Shown here: piece by piece, positions 6,686 through 13,549 of the stretch | How positions within the stretch are numbered: the first letter of the stretch is position 1 | How the letters are laid out: every line of letters begins with the position of its first letter | Assembly (NCBI GenBank): GCA_964538355.1 | Contig: CAZIFC010000035.1 | Span: 1 to 23,734 of the forward strand | Direction of reading: 5' to 3' | From: Bilophila sp964538355 | GTDB lineage: Bacteria > Desulfobacterota > Desulfovibrionia > Desulfovibrionales > Desulfovibrionaceae | Length of the DNA stretch: 23,734 bases | Translations under genes and position numbers: made by a program | Notes under the pieces: model-generated | Database searches by the model: none | The model's input: only the letters and a program-made list of their open reading frames with translations | Told to the model about the DNA's origin: nothing

Positions 6686-8011
6686 TTAGTGGATGGTACG
6701 AATCTTGGGCAGGCTCTTCACGAACTGGAGGCTCATGCGGAGCTGGTTGTCCTTGTCAAGGAAGTCGCGGGCCTCGGGAAGGGGCTGCCCGGGTTCCACG
6801 GCAGGCGGCGTTTCCGCCTTCTTTTTGTCCTTGCCGCCGTCGGTCTTTTCAAGGTGCTTGTTCAGATCCTTTTCCCGGAGCATCCGCAGGGAGCTGGCGG
6901 GTGCGGCCTTTTCTTTCGGGGCCTCAAAGGGGATTTCGAGATCCGGCATGATGCCTTCGGCCTGAATCGAACGGCCGGAGGGCGTGTAGTAGAGTGCTAC
7001 GGTCAGCTTCAGGCCGGAGCCGTCGGACAGCGGGATGATATTCTGGACGGAACCCTTTCCGAAGGTGCGTTCGCCAATGAGCAGGGCGCGCTTTTGGTCG
7101 CCCAGGGCTCCGGCTACGATTTCGGAGGCAGAGGCCGAGCCGCCGTTGACGAGTACGACCAGCGGCGTGTCGATCATGTCCGAGCTTTGCGGCTTGGCAA
7201 GAAATTCCCGGGCGGTTTCCTCCTGCCTGCCGCGCATGGAGACGATGACGCCCTTGTCGAGGAAGGCGTCGGACACGCTCACGGCCTGATCCAGCAGGCC
7301 GCCGGGGTTGTTGCGGAGGTCAAGGACAATGCCTTTGACGGGGCCTTTGCGTCTGGCCTCGGCAAGGGCGTCAAGCAGTTCCTGCGTGGTGCGTTCGCTG
7401 AAGCGGGTAAGGCGGACCCAGTAGTAGCCGGGTTCCAGCTCGCGGGACTTCACGCTGATGAGCGGGATGGCATCGCGCTTGATGTGCAGATCAACCGGCT
7501 CCTTGGAGTCGCGGTGCAGGATGGTCAGCACGATTTCCGAACCCTTGGGGCCGCGGATATGCGAGACGGCTTCCTGAAGCGTCATCTCCAGCGTCGGCTT
7601 GCCGCCCACGGCGAGGATGAGGTCGCCGGACTTCATGCCGGCCTTGTCCGCGGGCGTGTCTTCGATGGGGGTTACGACGGTGAGCTGGTTGTTTTCCATC
7701 GTGATTTCCACGCCGATGCCGAAGAATTCACCGGATGTGCTTTCCTGCATATCCTTGAATTCTTCCTTTGAGAGCATGGTGGAGTGGGGATCAAGCGATT
7801 CGAGCATCCCTTTCAGCGCGCCGTCGACCAGCGTGGAGCGGGGATTTTCTTTCACATAATAGCGTTCAACGATATCCAGCACCTGGCTGAAGCGTTTGAG
7901 TGCGTCGAAGCGGCTGTCTTCTCCGGCGGCGAATGCCTGCCCGAACGTCAACGACCCGACGGTCAGAAGTGAAAACAAAAAGAGGGCGACAGCCCGTGAC
8001 GTTTTATGCAT
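6686..8011 (-). CDS. ctpA: S41-family carboxy-terminal processing peptidase with PDZ domain
   Basis: The 441-residue exported serine protease has a signal peptide at 1-29 (KTSRAVALFLFSLLTVGSL, then AFAAG). An N-terminal helical region with ESLDPHSTMLS (71-81) follows. The PDZ domain (about 95-175) contains FFGIGVEI and AGMKSGDLILAVGG. The S41 catalytic core has VLDLRNNPGGLLDQAV (229-244), NGGSASASE with the inferred nucleophile Ser294, and GERTFGKGSVQ with Lys319, giving the family's 25-residue Ser-Lys spacing. A Lys/Glu/Pro tail follows. Such proteases trim periplasmic proteins, often cell-wall factors. An in-frame upstream ATG would add 44 residues with no export signal. The chosen ATG has GGAGG 7 nt upstream and starts a clean signal peptide. 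The upstream neighbour is the divergent tRNA operon, with no envC seen. Confidence 0.95.
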   Translation of the reverse strand: MHKTSRAVALFLFSLLTVGSLTFGQAFAAGEDSRFDALKRFSQVLDIVERYYVKENPRSTLVDGALKGMLESLDPHSTMLSKEEFKDMQESTSGEFFGIGVEITMENNQLTVVTPIEDTPADKAGMKSGDLILAVGGKPTLEMTLQEAVSHIRGPKGSEIVLTILHRDSKEPVDLHIKRDAIPLISVKSRELEPGYYWVRLTRFSERTTQELLDALAEARRKGPVKGIVLDLRNNPGGLLDQAVSVSDAFLDKGVIVSMRGRQEETAREFLAKPQSSDMIDTPLVVLVNGGSASASEIVAGALGDQKRALLIGERTFGKGSVQNIIPLSDGSGLKLTVALYYTPSGRSIQAEGIMPDLEIPFEAPKEKAAPASSLRMLREKDLNKHLEKTDGGKDKKKAETPPAVEPGQPLPEARDFLDKDNQLRMSLQFVKSLPKIRTIH

Positions 8012-8236
8012 ACAGCAGCCTCCGAAGCTGAAAACAGTTCCTTGAAGATACCGGGGTTCACCTGAAAACGCAAACATTTCCGGGACAGGCGAAGGCCTGC
8101 GCTCCGGTCGGGCTGGAGGGAAACGCGGTTCCATGACTACCATAAGCGCGGGATGGTCAAAGTAAAGCGTTTTGGGGGAGGAACGGGCGGCCGAGGCACC
8201 GCTTCAAATTTTTTTGAGGCGAATGGAAGATTTTTG

Positions 8237-8265
8237 TTGACAGAAAGGGGGTGCTCGGGTAGATA
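8237..8265 (+). promoter_or_regulatory. Sigma-70-type promoter of the tRNA operon
   Basis: A perfect -35 TTGACA (8237-8242), a 17-nt spacer and TAGATA (8260-8265) lie 12 nt before the tRNA-Val 5' end. A/T-rich tracts just upstream (8207-8236) resemble an UP element, as expected for a stable-RNA promoter. Confidence 0.88.
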
Positions 8266-8277
8266 CCACTCCTGCAT

Positions 8278-8353
8278 GGGCAGTTAGCTCAGTTGGTAGA
8301 GCATCGCCTTCACACGGCGGGGGTCACAGGTTCAAGTCCTGTACTGCCCACCA
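8278..8353 (+). tRNA. tRNA-Val (anticodon CAC)
   Basis: A complete 76-nt cloverleaf: acceptor GGGCAGT pairs with ACTGCCC, the D-arm is TTAGCTCAGTTGGTAGA, the anticodon loop TTCACAC places CAC at 8311-8313, and the T-arm contains GGTTCAAGTCC. CCA is encoded (8351-8353). It decodes GUG. It is the first gene of a three-tRNA operon, 7 nt before tRNA-Asp. Confidence 0.96.
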
Positions 8354-8360
8354 CATGCAC

Positions 8361-8437
<77 letters not shown>

Positions 8438-8446
8438 TTTGCCTCA

Positions 8447-8517
8447 TATCGGATCTATCCGATAGCCATATTTGATAATCCGAAAGGATTGTCAGGCGTC
8501 CGGGAAACCGGAACGCC
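8447..8517 (+). other. Three consecutive stem-loops in the tRNA-Asp spacer
   Basis: The 88-nt spacer contains three predicted hairpins. The first (8447-8464) is an 8-bp palindrome around CT (TATCGGAT / ATCCGATA). The second (8474-8493) has 8 bp, including one T.G pair, and a GAAA loop. The third (8495-8517) is GGCGT-CCGG closed by GAAA with one bulged A. They may be RNase-processing structures or a spacer-derived small RNA; only the pairing is seen. Confidence 0.5.
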
Positions 8518-8525
8518 GCCTCTGC

Positions 8526-8602
<77 letters not shown>

Positions 8603-8608
8603 TTTTTT

Positions 8609-8640
8609 AAAAGGACATCCTTTTCAGGGTGTCCTTTTTT
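8609..8640 (+). terminator. Rho-independent terminator of the tRNA operon
   Basis: A 12-bp stem (AAAAGGACATCC / GGGTGTCCTTTT, with one T.G pair and loop TTTTCA) merges into a T-run ending at 8640. Confidence 0.92.
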
Positions 8641-8741
8641 CGTATCCGGCTCTCCCCCCCTTGCCCGCCAAGCTGTCCAGCAGGCGGAAGCATGGCGGGC
8701 AAGGGAGCCGGTCATCCCTGCAACCGCTGCGAGGTTTCTTC

Positions 8742-9233
8742 ATGGACGCACAGGAACTGGCCCGCCGTTTCGACATGACGCCGCATCCCGAGGGCGGTTT
8801 TTACCGGGAAACCTACCGCAGTGCGGGCAGCATCCCGGCAGCGGCCCTTCCCGGCTTTTCCGGGGAACGCTCCTACTCCACGGCAATCCTCTTCCTGCTG
8901 CGGCAGGGCGATGTGTCCCGCCTGCACCGGATCCGGCAGGACGAGATCTGGCATTTCCATCTGGGAGGCCCGCTGCGGCTGGTCATGCTCTCGCCCGAGG
9001 GCGTCTGGAGCGAGGTCGTGCTCGGCGCGGATGTCCTGAACGGACAGCAGTTGCAGTATGCCGTCCCTGCCGGGTACTGGTTTGGGGCGACGCCCGCTGC
9101 GGGAAGCGAGTATTGCCTTGTGGGGTGCACGGTTGCGCCGGGTTTTGATTTCGCCGATTTTGAGCTGGCTGAGTGCGGAATGCTGGAGTCCCGGTATCCC
9201 GCCGAGCGTTCGCGCATCCGTGCGTTTTGCTGA
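8742..9233 (+). CDS. Cupin-domain protein of the DUF985 (Cupin_5) family
   Basis: The 163-residue soluble protein fills the whole family length. Recognisable landmarks are MTPHPEGGFYRETYRS (12-27), RSYSTAILFLL (43-53), RLHRIRQDEIWHFHLGGPL (the cupin strand pair with candidate metal-binding His/Glu) and VPAGYWFGATP. The family is a small beta-barrel cupin, and no reaction is established for most members, so the function is unknown. The reading frame is open further upstream through the tRNA region. This ATG has GAGG 7 nt before it and starts at the family N-terminus. It appears monocistronic, between the tRNA terminator and its own terminator. Confidence 0.86.
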   Translation: MDAQELARRFDMTPHPEGGFYRETYRSAGSIPAAALPGFSGERSYSTAILFLLRQGDVSRLHRIRQDEIWHFHLGGPLRLVMLSPEGVWSEVVLGADVLNGQQLQYAVPAGYWFGATPAAGSEYCLVGCTVAPGFDFADFELAECGMLESRYPAERSRIRAFC

Positions 9234-9304
9234 TCCGCGTCCCGTGCCGCGTCCCGCGCCGGGCGTCTTGCTTCCCTGTCTTCCCGATTCCTGTTATCTG
9301 GAGA

Positions 9305-9349
9305 GGAACCTGCCGGTCTTTTTTGTCCCGGCAGGTTCCCCACGTTTTT
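9305..9349 (+). terminator. Rho-independent terminator after the cupin gene
   Basis: A perfect 12-bp stem (GGAACCTGCCGG / CCGGCAGGTTCC) with an 11-nt T-rich loop is followed after 5 nt by TTTTT at 9345-9349. It lies between the cupin gene and prmA, so the two are probably separate transcripts. Confidence 0.8.
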
Positions 9350-9397
9350 CAACCTCGAACGAGCAGGCCTTTTCGTGAACGGCCTTGAAGGATACCC

Positions 9398-10252
9398 ATG
9401 TCTGCACCCGATCTCATCCGCCTCGACATCGTCGTCGACGAGGACCAATACGATACTGTTGCCGGGCTTCTGGTTCGGAATATTTCCTATGGCTGGGAAG
9501 AAGACAGCCTCCCCACCGGAGAAACCCGTTTCCGTGTGCACTGCGACAACGCCATCGTGCGGGAAAACCTCCTGAGTGCGCTGCGGGCCTGGCTGCCGGG
9601 CCTTGAGGTCGAACAGACGGACATCCCGCGGCAGGACTGGACGGTGGCGTGGCGCGAGTTCTTCACGCCGGTGCGGGCGGGGCAGTTCATCGTGCTTCCG
9701 CCGTGGCTTCTGGACTCCACGCCGCTGGAAGGGCGCAAGCCTGTCGTCATTGAGCCGAAGTCGGCTTTCGGCACCGGACACCACAACACCACGGTGCTGT
9801 GCCTTGAGGCCATTACCCAGCTGCTGGATTCGGGACGCCTCAAGGCCGGACAGCGGTTTTTCGATGTGGGTACGGGTTCGGGGATTCTCGGCATCGGCTG
9901 CTGCCTGAACGGGCTGACCGGGCTTGGTTCGGACATCGATCCCGTGGCGGTGGACAATGCGCTGGAAAACGTGGTCATCAACAAGGTGGCGGACACCTTC
10001 CGCATCGTTCCCGGCAGTGCGGAAGCGGGCGAGGGCGAACAGTTTGATCTGGTCGTCGCCAACATCCTTGCCGGGCCGCTCCGCGAGCTGGCTCCGGCCC
10101 TGATCGCCCGGATGAAGCCCGGTGCATGCCTTGTGCTGTCCGGCCTGCTGGATGTGCAGGCGGATGCCGTGGAAGCCGCCTATGCCGATGCGCTGGGCAA
10201 GGCCCGGCGCGTACAGTCCGGCGACTGGGTTGCGCTGGTCTGGGGCGAATAG
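9398..10252 (+). CDS. prmA: Ribosomal protein L11 methyltransferase
   Basis: The 284-residue cytosolic SAM-dependent methyltransferase trimethylates L11. The N-terminal substrate-recognition domain (about 1-95) contains DWTVAWREFFTPVRAG, matching the family's 'W...W...F.P' stretch. The catalytic domain has EPKSAFGTGHHNTT (about 122-135; the family usually reads P-x-AFGTG-x-H-x-TT), the SAM motif DVGTGSGILGIG, DIDPVAVDNA and the VANIL motif. Its length is typical (about 280-295). AAGGA lies about 8 nt before the ATG. A bidirectional terminator shared with the convergent DUF2156 gene follows. Confidence 0.92.
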   Translation: MSAPDLIRLDIVVDEDQYDTVAGLLVRNISYGWEEDSLPTGETRFRVHCDNAIVRENLLSALRAWLPGLEVEQTDIPRQDWTVAWREFFTPVRAGQFIVLPPWLLDSTPLEGRKPVVIEPKSAFGTGHHNTTVLCLEAITQLLDSGRLKAGQRFFDVGTGSGILGIGCCLNGLTGLGSDIDPVAVDNALENVVINKVADTFRIVPGSAEAGEGEQFDLVVANILAGPLRELAPALIARMKPGACLVLSGLLDVQADAVEAAYADALGKARRVQSGDWVALVWGE

Positions 10253-10301
10253 CCTTCAGGCCTTGCGGAAAGGCCCCTCCTGACGCATTCCGTTGCAAAA
10301 C

Positions 10302-10334
10302 AAAGGCCTCCTGTCTGTGGACGGGAGGCCTTTT
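10302..10334. terminator. Bidirectional intrinsic terminator between prmA and the DUF2156 gene
   Basis: A 10-bp stem (AAAGGCCTCC / GGAGGCCTTT, loop at 10312-10323) is followed by a short T-run on the plus strand. On the minus strand it is followed by TTTGTTTT-type sequence. It serves the two convergent genes. Confidence 0.8.
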
Positions 10335-10391
10335 GTACTTGTAGCCCGGGAGTGTTGGAGGGGGCGGCGTGTTGCCCTGTGCGGAGCGGCC

Positions 10392-11282
10392 CTACGCCAC
10401 GATCCTGATGGTATTTTTCTTCAGATACCCGCAGGGGGCGTAGCTTTCCTTGGCCTGCCGCAGGCCTTCTTCCCCGGCGTCCTGCTCCCGGTTGAGGAAG
10501 GTGAAATGCCGGGCCGAGTTTTTGGCGAAACAGTAGTTGATGGCCTGATAGACGCCGCGGTATTCCGGGCGGCCCTTCTCGAAGTGGACAACCATGGTCT
10601 GCTCGTCGAGCGGTTCGCCCACGGCAAAGGCGACCATGTCTTTGCCGACATAGAGCGCGCCGCCAACCAGTCCGGGCAGGGCTTCCCAGTTGCGGAGCAC
10701 GGAACAGACCACGTCGCTTTCCGCAAGGAGGGCGGCGGATTTTTCGCACTCCCGCCACTTGCACCAGTCGTGCTGGAGAGCCAGCACCTCGGGCATGATT
10801 TCGCTGTTCAGGACGCGGTAGTCCTCTCCATACGCCTTCATGTAGCCGTTGACGTGGTTCTTTTTCTTGTGGAGCCTGTTGCCGGAGAGGGTGGAGAGGG
10901 CTTCCTGCGTGTACAGGTATTCCCATTGCCCCGGGGTTTCCTCAATCTCCACACGTCCGGGGAGACGTTCCTGCAAGAGTTCGCAGAGGGCTTCGGGGGC
11001 GCGGAGGAGAGTGGTTCCGGGAACCAGTTCCGGCATGGCGGCCCAGTCCGCGGCGTACCAGTCCCCTACCGGAGCCCAGAGCCGTTCGACGGGCAGATCG
11101 CTGCGTTTCTGGCGTATCCAGCACATGCCGTGTGCGGTGCGCCATTCCAGATTATAGTGGGCTTCCCAACCCCAGAGGTTGGTGAAGGTATAGTCGGCGG
11201 CGTGTACGGGCAAGGCCCGAAAATAGGGCGCGTAGTCGGCGGCGTCTCCGAGTTCGATGGGAGAAAAGCGTTCGGTAAGCAT
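10392..11282 (-). CDS. DUF2156 / phosphatidylglycerol lysyltransferase C-terminal-like protein (soluble)
   Basis: The 296-residue protein matches the DUF2156 (LPG_synthase_C) family, a tandem GNAT-like fold. The N-terminal half has the family-style opening FSPIELGDAADY and TFTNLWGWEAHYNLEW. The second half contains GNRLHKKKNHVNGYMKAY, then GGALYVGKDMVAFAVGEPL and VHFEKGRPEYRGVYQAINYCFA, typical of the acyl-transfer core. No membrane segment is present, unlike MprF, so it is not a full lipid-lysylating flippase. Its substrate is unknown. GAGG lies 5 nt before the ATG. The MATE gene stops 12 nt upstream, so the two share a transcript. Confidence 0.85.
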   Translation of the reverse strand: MLTERFSPIELGDAADYAPYFRALPVHAADYTFTNLWGWEAHYNLEWRTAHGMCWIRQKRSDLPVERLWAPVGDWYAADWAAMPELVPGTTLLRAPEALCELLQERLPGRVEIEETPGQWEYLYTQEALSTLSGNRLHKKKNHVNGYMKAYGEDYRVLNSEIMPEVLALQHDWCKWRECEKSAALLAESDVVCSVLRNWEALPGLVGGALYVGKDMVAFAVGEPLDEQTMVVHFEKGRPEYRGVYQAINYCFAKNSARHFTFLNREQDAGEEGLRQAKESYAPCGYLKKNTIRIVA

Positions 11283-11294
11283 GGGAACCTCAGG

Positions 11295-12665
11295 TTAGCG
11301 GGATGCGGAATGGGTGTGCGCGTTGAGGGCGAAACGGGTCCAGTTGCAGCGCAGGGAAATCCAGAGCAGGGAAAGGGCCATGACGACCTGTGAAATGAAA
11401 ATGGAAAAGTAGACCCCGGCGGCATCCTGCCAGAGGATGTGGCCGAACAGCCAGGCCACGGGCAGGCGTACCGTCCAGATAGCCAGACTGAAAATGAGCA
11501 TGGGATACAGGGTGGCCCCCGCACCGTTGAGCCCGCCCGTCAGCACAATGCTGGCGACCGTGAACGGTATGGCGATGACGTTGTAGAAAAGATAGTTGGC
11601 CGTTTCGATCTGCACGGCGGGATCGGGGGCGATCAGTCCGGAAAGCTCCATACGCCACGGCCAGATGGCGGCTCCGACAAGGCTCATGGTCACACAGGCC
11701 ACGCCGAAGGTGGAGAGCAGTGTCCGTTTGGCTTCCTGCCGGTTGCCCTCGCCAAGGGCGTGCCCTACCAGCACCGAAGCCGTCATGCCGAAAGCCGAGG
11801 CGGGAAGGAACAGGATGGATTCCACGCGCAGCCCGTTGGTCAGCCCGGCGAGGGCGTTGACCTTTCCAAACGGCAGCGAGGCCGTGATGATGTAAAGCAG
11901 CATATACCCTATCTGCCAGAGCGAGGACGTGCCGAGCGCGGGGAGGGCGACCTTGAGCAGGTATGCCCCGCCGATCCGTATCCACCTCCAGCTGGGCAGG
12001 CAGTCCAGGGCGAGCAGGTGCTTTTGGGCAAGCAGGGCCAGCATCAGCAGCGCGCCGAAGCTGACGGAAACCAGCGTGGAAACGGCGATGCCCGCCGCGC
12101 CCCATGCGGGGAACCCCCACCAGCCGAGGCCGAAGGCCAGATCGCCGAAGACATTGAGCAGCCCCGCGGTGGCGGTGACGATCAGCGGAATGCGGACCAT
12201 CTGGGCGGAGCGGAAAACCGCGGCTCCGATAGTCAGGACGTACTGCCCCGGAATGCCCCAGATGGTGGTCGTGAGGAACATGATCGCCGTGGGCATGATG
12301 TTTTCCGGGGTCTGGATGAGCCGGAGCAGCGGTTCGCGCCAGACGGAGGCCGCCGTCGCGATGAGTGCGCCGACGGCAAGGCAGCCGCCGAGCACCAGCC
12401 AGATGTAACGCCCGGCCCGCCGGTTTTTCCCCGCGCCCAGCGACTGGCTGATCGAAGCCACCGCGCCGTTGGAGGCGGCCATGGCCAGAGCCATGAAAAT
12501 CATGTGGCATTGGGTGACAAGGCCGATGGAGGCCTGCACGTCGGAGCCGATGCGTCCCCCCGCCCACACGTCGGTAAGCCCGATGACGCACTGGCAGAGC
12601 AGCATGAGGCATTGCGGCCAGGTCAGGTTCCAGATGGAATACATGCGTTGCGAATACGGATTCAT
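11295..12665 (-). CDS. MATE-family multidrug/toxin efflux transporter
   Basis: The 456-residue integral membrane protein has the usual MATE length and about 12 hydrophobic helices. It begins with SIWNLTWPQCLMLLCQCVIGLTDVWAGG (about 10-37), the first-helix pattern in which the protein approaches two-fold repeats. Typical MATE pieces include IGLVTQCHMIFMALAMAASNGAVASISQSLGAG and, in the second half, SILFLPASAFGMTASVLVGHALGEG. MATE proteins export organic cations, drugs or metabolites using a Na+ or H+ gradient. The frame is open for 82 codons upstream, but that part is Pro/Ser-rich and overlaps trmL. The chosen ATG is the family-like start, although its ribosome site is weak. It lies 55 nt after trmL and 12 nt before the DUF2156 gene. 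Confidence 0.92.
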   Translation of the reverse strand: MNPYSQRMYSIWNLTWPQCLMLLCQCVIGLTDVWAGGRIGSDVQASIGLVTQCHMIFMALAMAASNGAVASISQSLGAGKNRRAGRYIWLVLGGCLAVGALIATAASVWREPLLRLIQTPENIMPTAIMFLTTTIWGIPGQYVLTIGAAVFRSAQMVRIPLIVTATAGLLNVFGDLAFGLGWWGFPAWGAAGIAVSTLVSVSFGALLMLALLAQKHLLALDCLPSWRWIRIGGAYLLKVALPALGTSSLWQIGYMLLYIITASLPFGKVNALAGLTNGLRVESILFLPASAFGMTASVLVGHALGEGNRQEAKRTLLSTFGVACVTMSLVGAAIWPWRMELSGLIAPDPAVQIETANYLFYNVIAIPFTVASIVLTGGLNGAGATLYPMLIFSLAIWTVRLPVAWLFGHILWQDAAGVYFSIFISQVVMALSLLWISLRCNWTRFALNAHTHSASR

Positions 12666-12720
12666 GCGGGGAGCTTTCCCGGGTGCGGGCGCGGGCGGTT
12701 GGAGGGCGGGAAAGGGGAGG

Positions 12721-13176
12721 CTATTCCCCGAGCAGCTCCGCCGAGGACAGTGCCTGGAAGAGCACGATGCCGGCAGCGGTGGACAGGTTGATGCTGCGGA
12801 CTTCACCCTTGATGGGAATGCGGACATGGTGCGGAGAGAGCGAGCTGACTTCGGGGGGAAGCCCGGAGGTTTCCCGTCCGAAAACAAGGGAGTCGTTTGC
12901 GGTGAAGGCAAACTTCTGGAGAGCCGTGCCGCGCCGTGCGCTGGTCAGGACAAGCCTCCGGCCCGCCCCGGCGTCGTTCAGATAGGCGTCGAGTCCGGGC
13001 CAGACGTGCATGTCCACATGAGGCCAGTAGTCGAGTCCCGCCCGTTTGAGATAGCGGTCCTCAAGCTTGAAACCCAAAGGCTCGATGAGATGCAGCGAAA
13101 CCTGCATGGCAGCACAGAGACGAGCGATATTGCCGGTATTCGGGGGAATTTCCGGCTGGAACAGGACAACATGCAT
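12721..13176 (-). CDS. trmL: tRNA (cytidine/uridine-2'-O-)-methyltransferase, TrmL type
   Basis: The 151-residue SPOUT-class methyltransferase methylates the wobble-base ribose (position 34) of certain leucine tRNAs in characterised homologues. The N-terminus VVLFQPEIPPNTGNIARLC is diagnostic. The knotted SAM-binding region contains LVFGRETSGLPPE and IPIKGEVRSINLSTAAGIVLFQ, which corresponds to the family's RSLNLS motif. Its length matches the family (about 150-160). The frame is open further upstream, and an ATG 12 nt earlier is possible. I chose the ATG that begins at the conserved MHVVLFQPE; neither start has a strong ribosome site. It lies 70 nt downstream of copZ on the same strand. Confidence 0.9.
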   Translation of the reverse strand: MHVVLFQPEIPPNTGNIARLCAAMQVSLHLIEPLGFKLEDRYLKRAGLDYWPHVDMHVWPGLDAYLNDAGAGRRLVLTSARRGTALQKFAFTANDSLVFGRETSGLPPEVSSLSPHHVRIPIKGEVRSINLSTAAGIVLFQALSSAELLGE

Positions 13177-13246
13177 ACAGGTCGGCATCCGTGTAAGGGT
13201 GATATAACTTTTCAACAACGCTGGACAGCGGCGGACACGATGCTTA

Positions 13247-13441
13247 TCAGGCTTCAAAGCCCAGCTTGTTGATGATCTTTTTGACTTCCTCGATGTCGAG
13301 AGGCTGGGATTCGTTCCACGAGGCTTCACCCTTCTCGAGATCGACATGGACGTCGGACACGCCGGGAAGCGTTTCCAGAGCCTTGGTCACAGCCTGTCTG
13401 CAATGGTTGCAGGACATTCCTTTTACGGCGAGAGTAGGCAT
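13247..13441 (-). CDS. copZ: Copper chaperone, heavy-metal-associated (HMA) domain protein
   Basis: The 64-residue cytosolic protein is a single HMA (ferredoxin-like) domain. The metal site is GMSCNHCRQAV, with Cys11 and Cys14, in the Atx1/CopZ form. The second half (VSDVHVDLEKGEASW, then EEVKKIINKLGFEA) has the beta-alpha-beta pattern that ends the fold. Such proteins hand Cu(I) to P-type ATPases. AAAGGA lies 8 nt before the ATG. It is divergent from copA across 108 nt, an arrangement that fits shared copper-responsive control. The frame stays open for 530 codons upstream, antisense to copA, but the ribosome site and the domain boundary fix this start. Confidence 0.93.
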   Translation of the reverse strand: MPTLAVKGMSCNHCRQAVTKALETLPGVSDVHVDLEKGEASWNESQPLDIEEVKKIINKLGFEA

Positions 13442-13482
13442 AATCGTATCCTTTTCGGGTAAGAAGGTGGATAAGAAGGCGT

Positions 13483-13534
13483 GGCGGCACAGCCGCCGCC
13501 TTCCATACATAAGAGCTTGACCGCAGTTGGCAAG
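13483..13534. promoter_or_regulatory. Divergent copZ-copA control region with two dyads
   Basis: The 108-nt intergenic region contains a perfect GC palindrome (GGCGGC-ACA-GCCGCC, 13483-13497) and an imperfect 19-bp dyad centred at 13525 (CTTGACC...GGCAAG, 13516-13534). On the minus strand, TTGCCA (13533-13528), 16 nt and TATGTA (13511-13506) form a candidate copZ promoter overlapping the dyad. A copper-sensing repressor or CueR-like regulator is an inference, and no regulator gene is in the window. Confidence 0.35.
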
Positions 13535-13549
13535 CAGAGGAGAGCCAGA

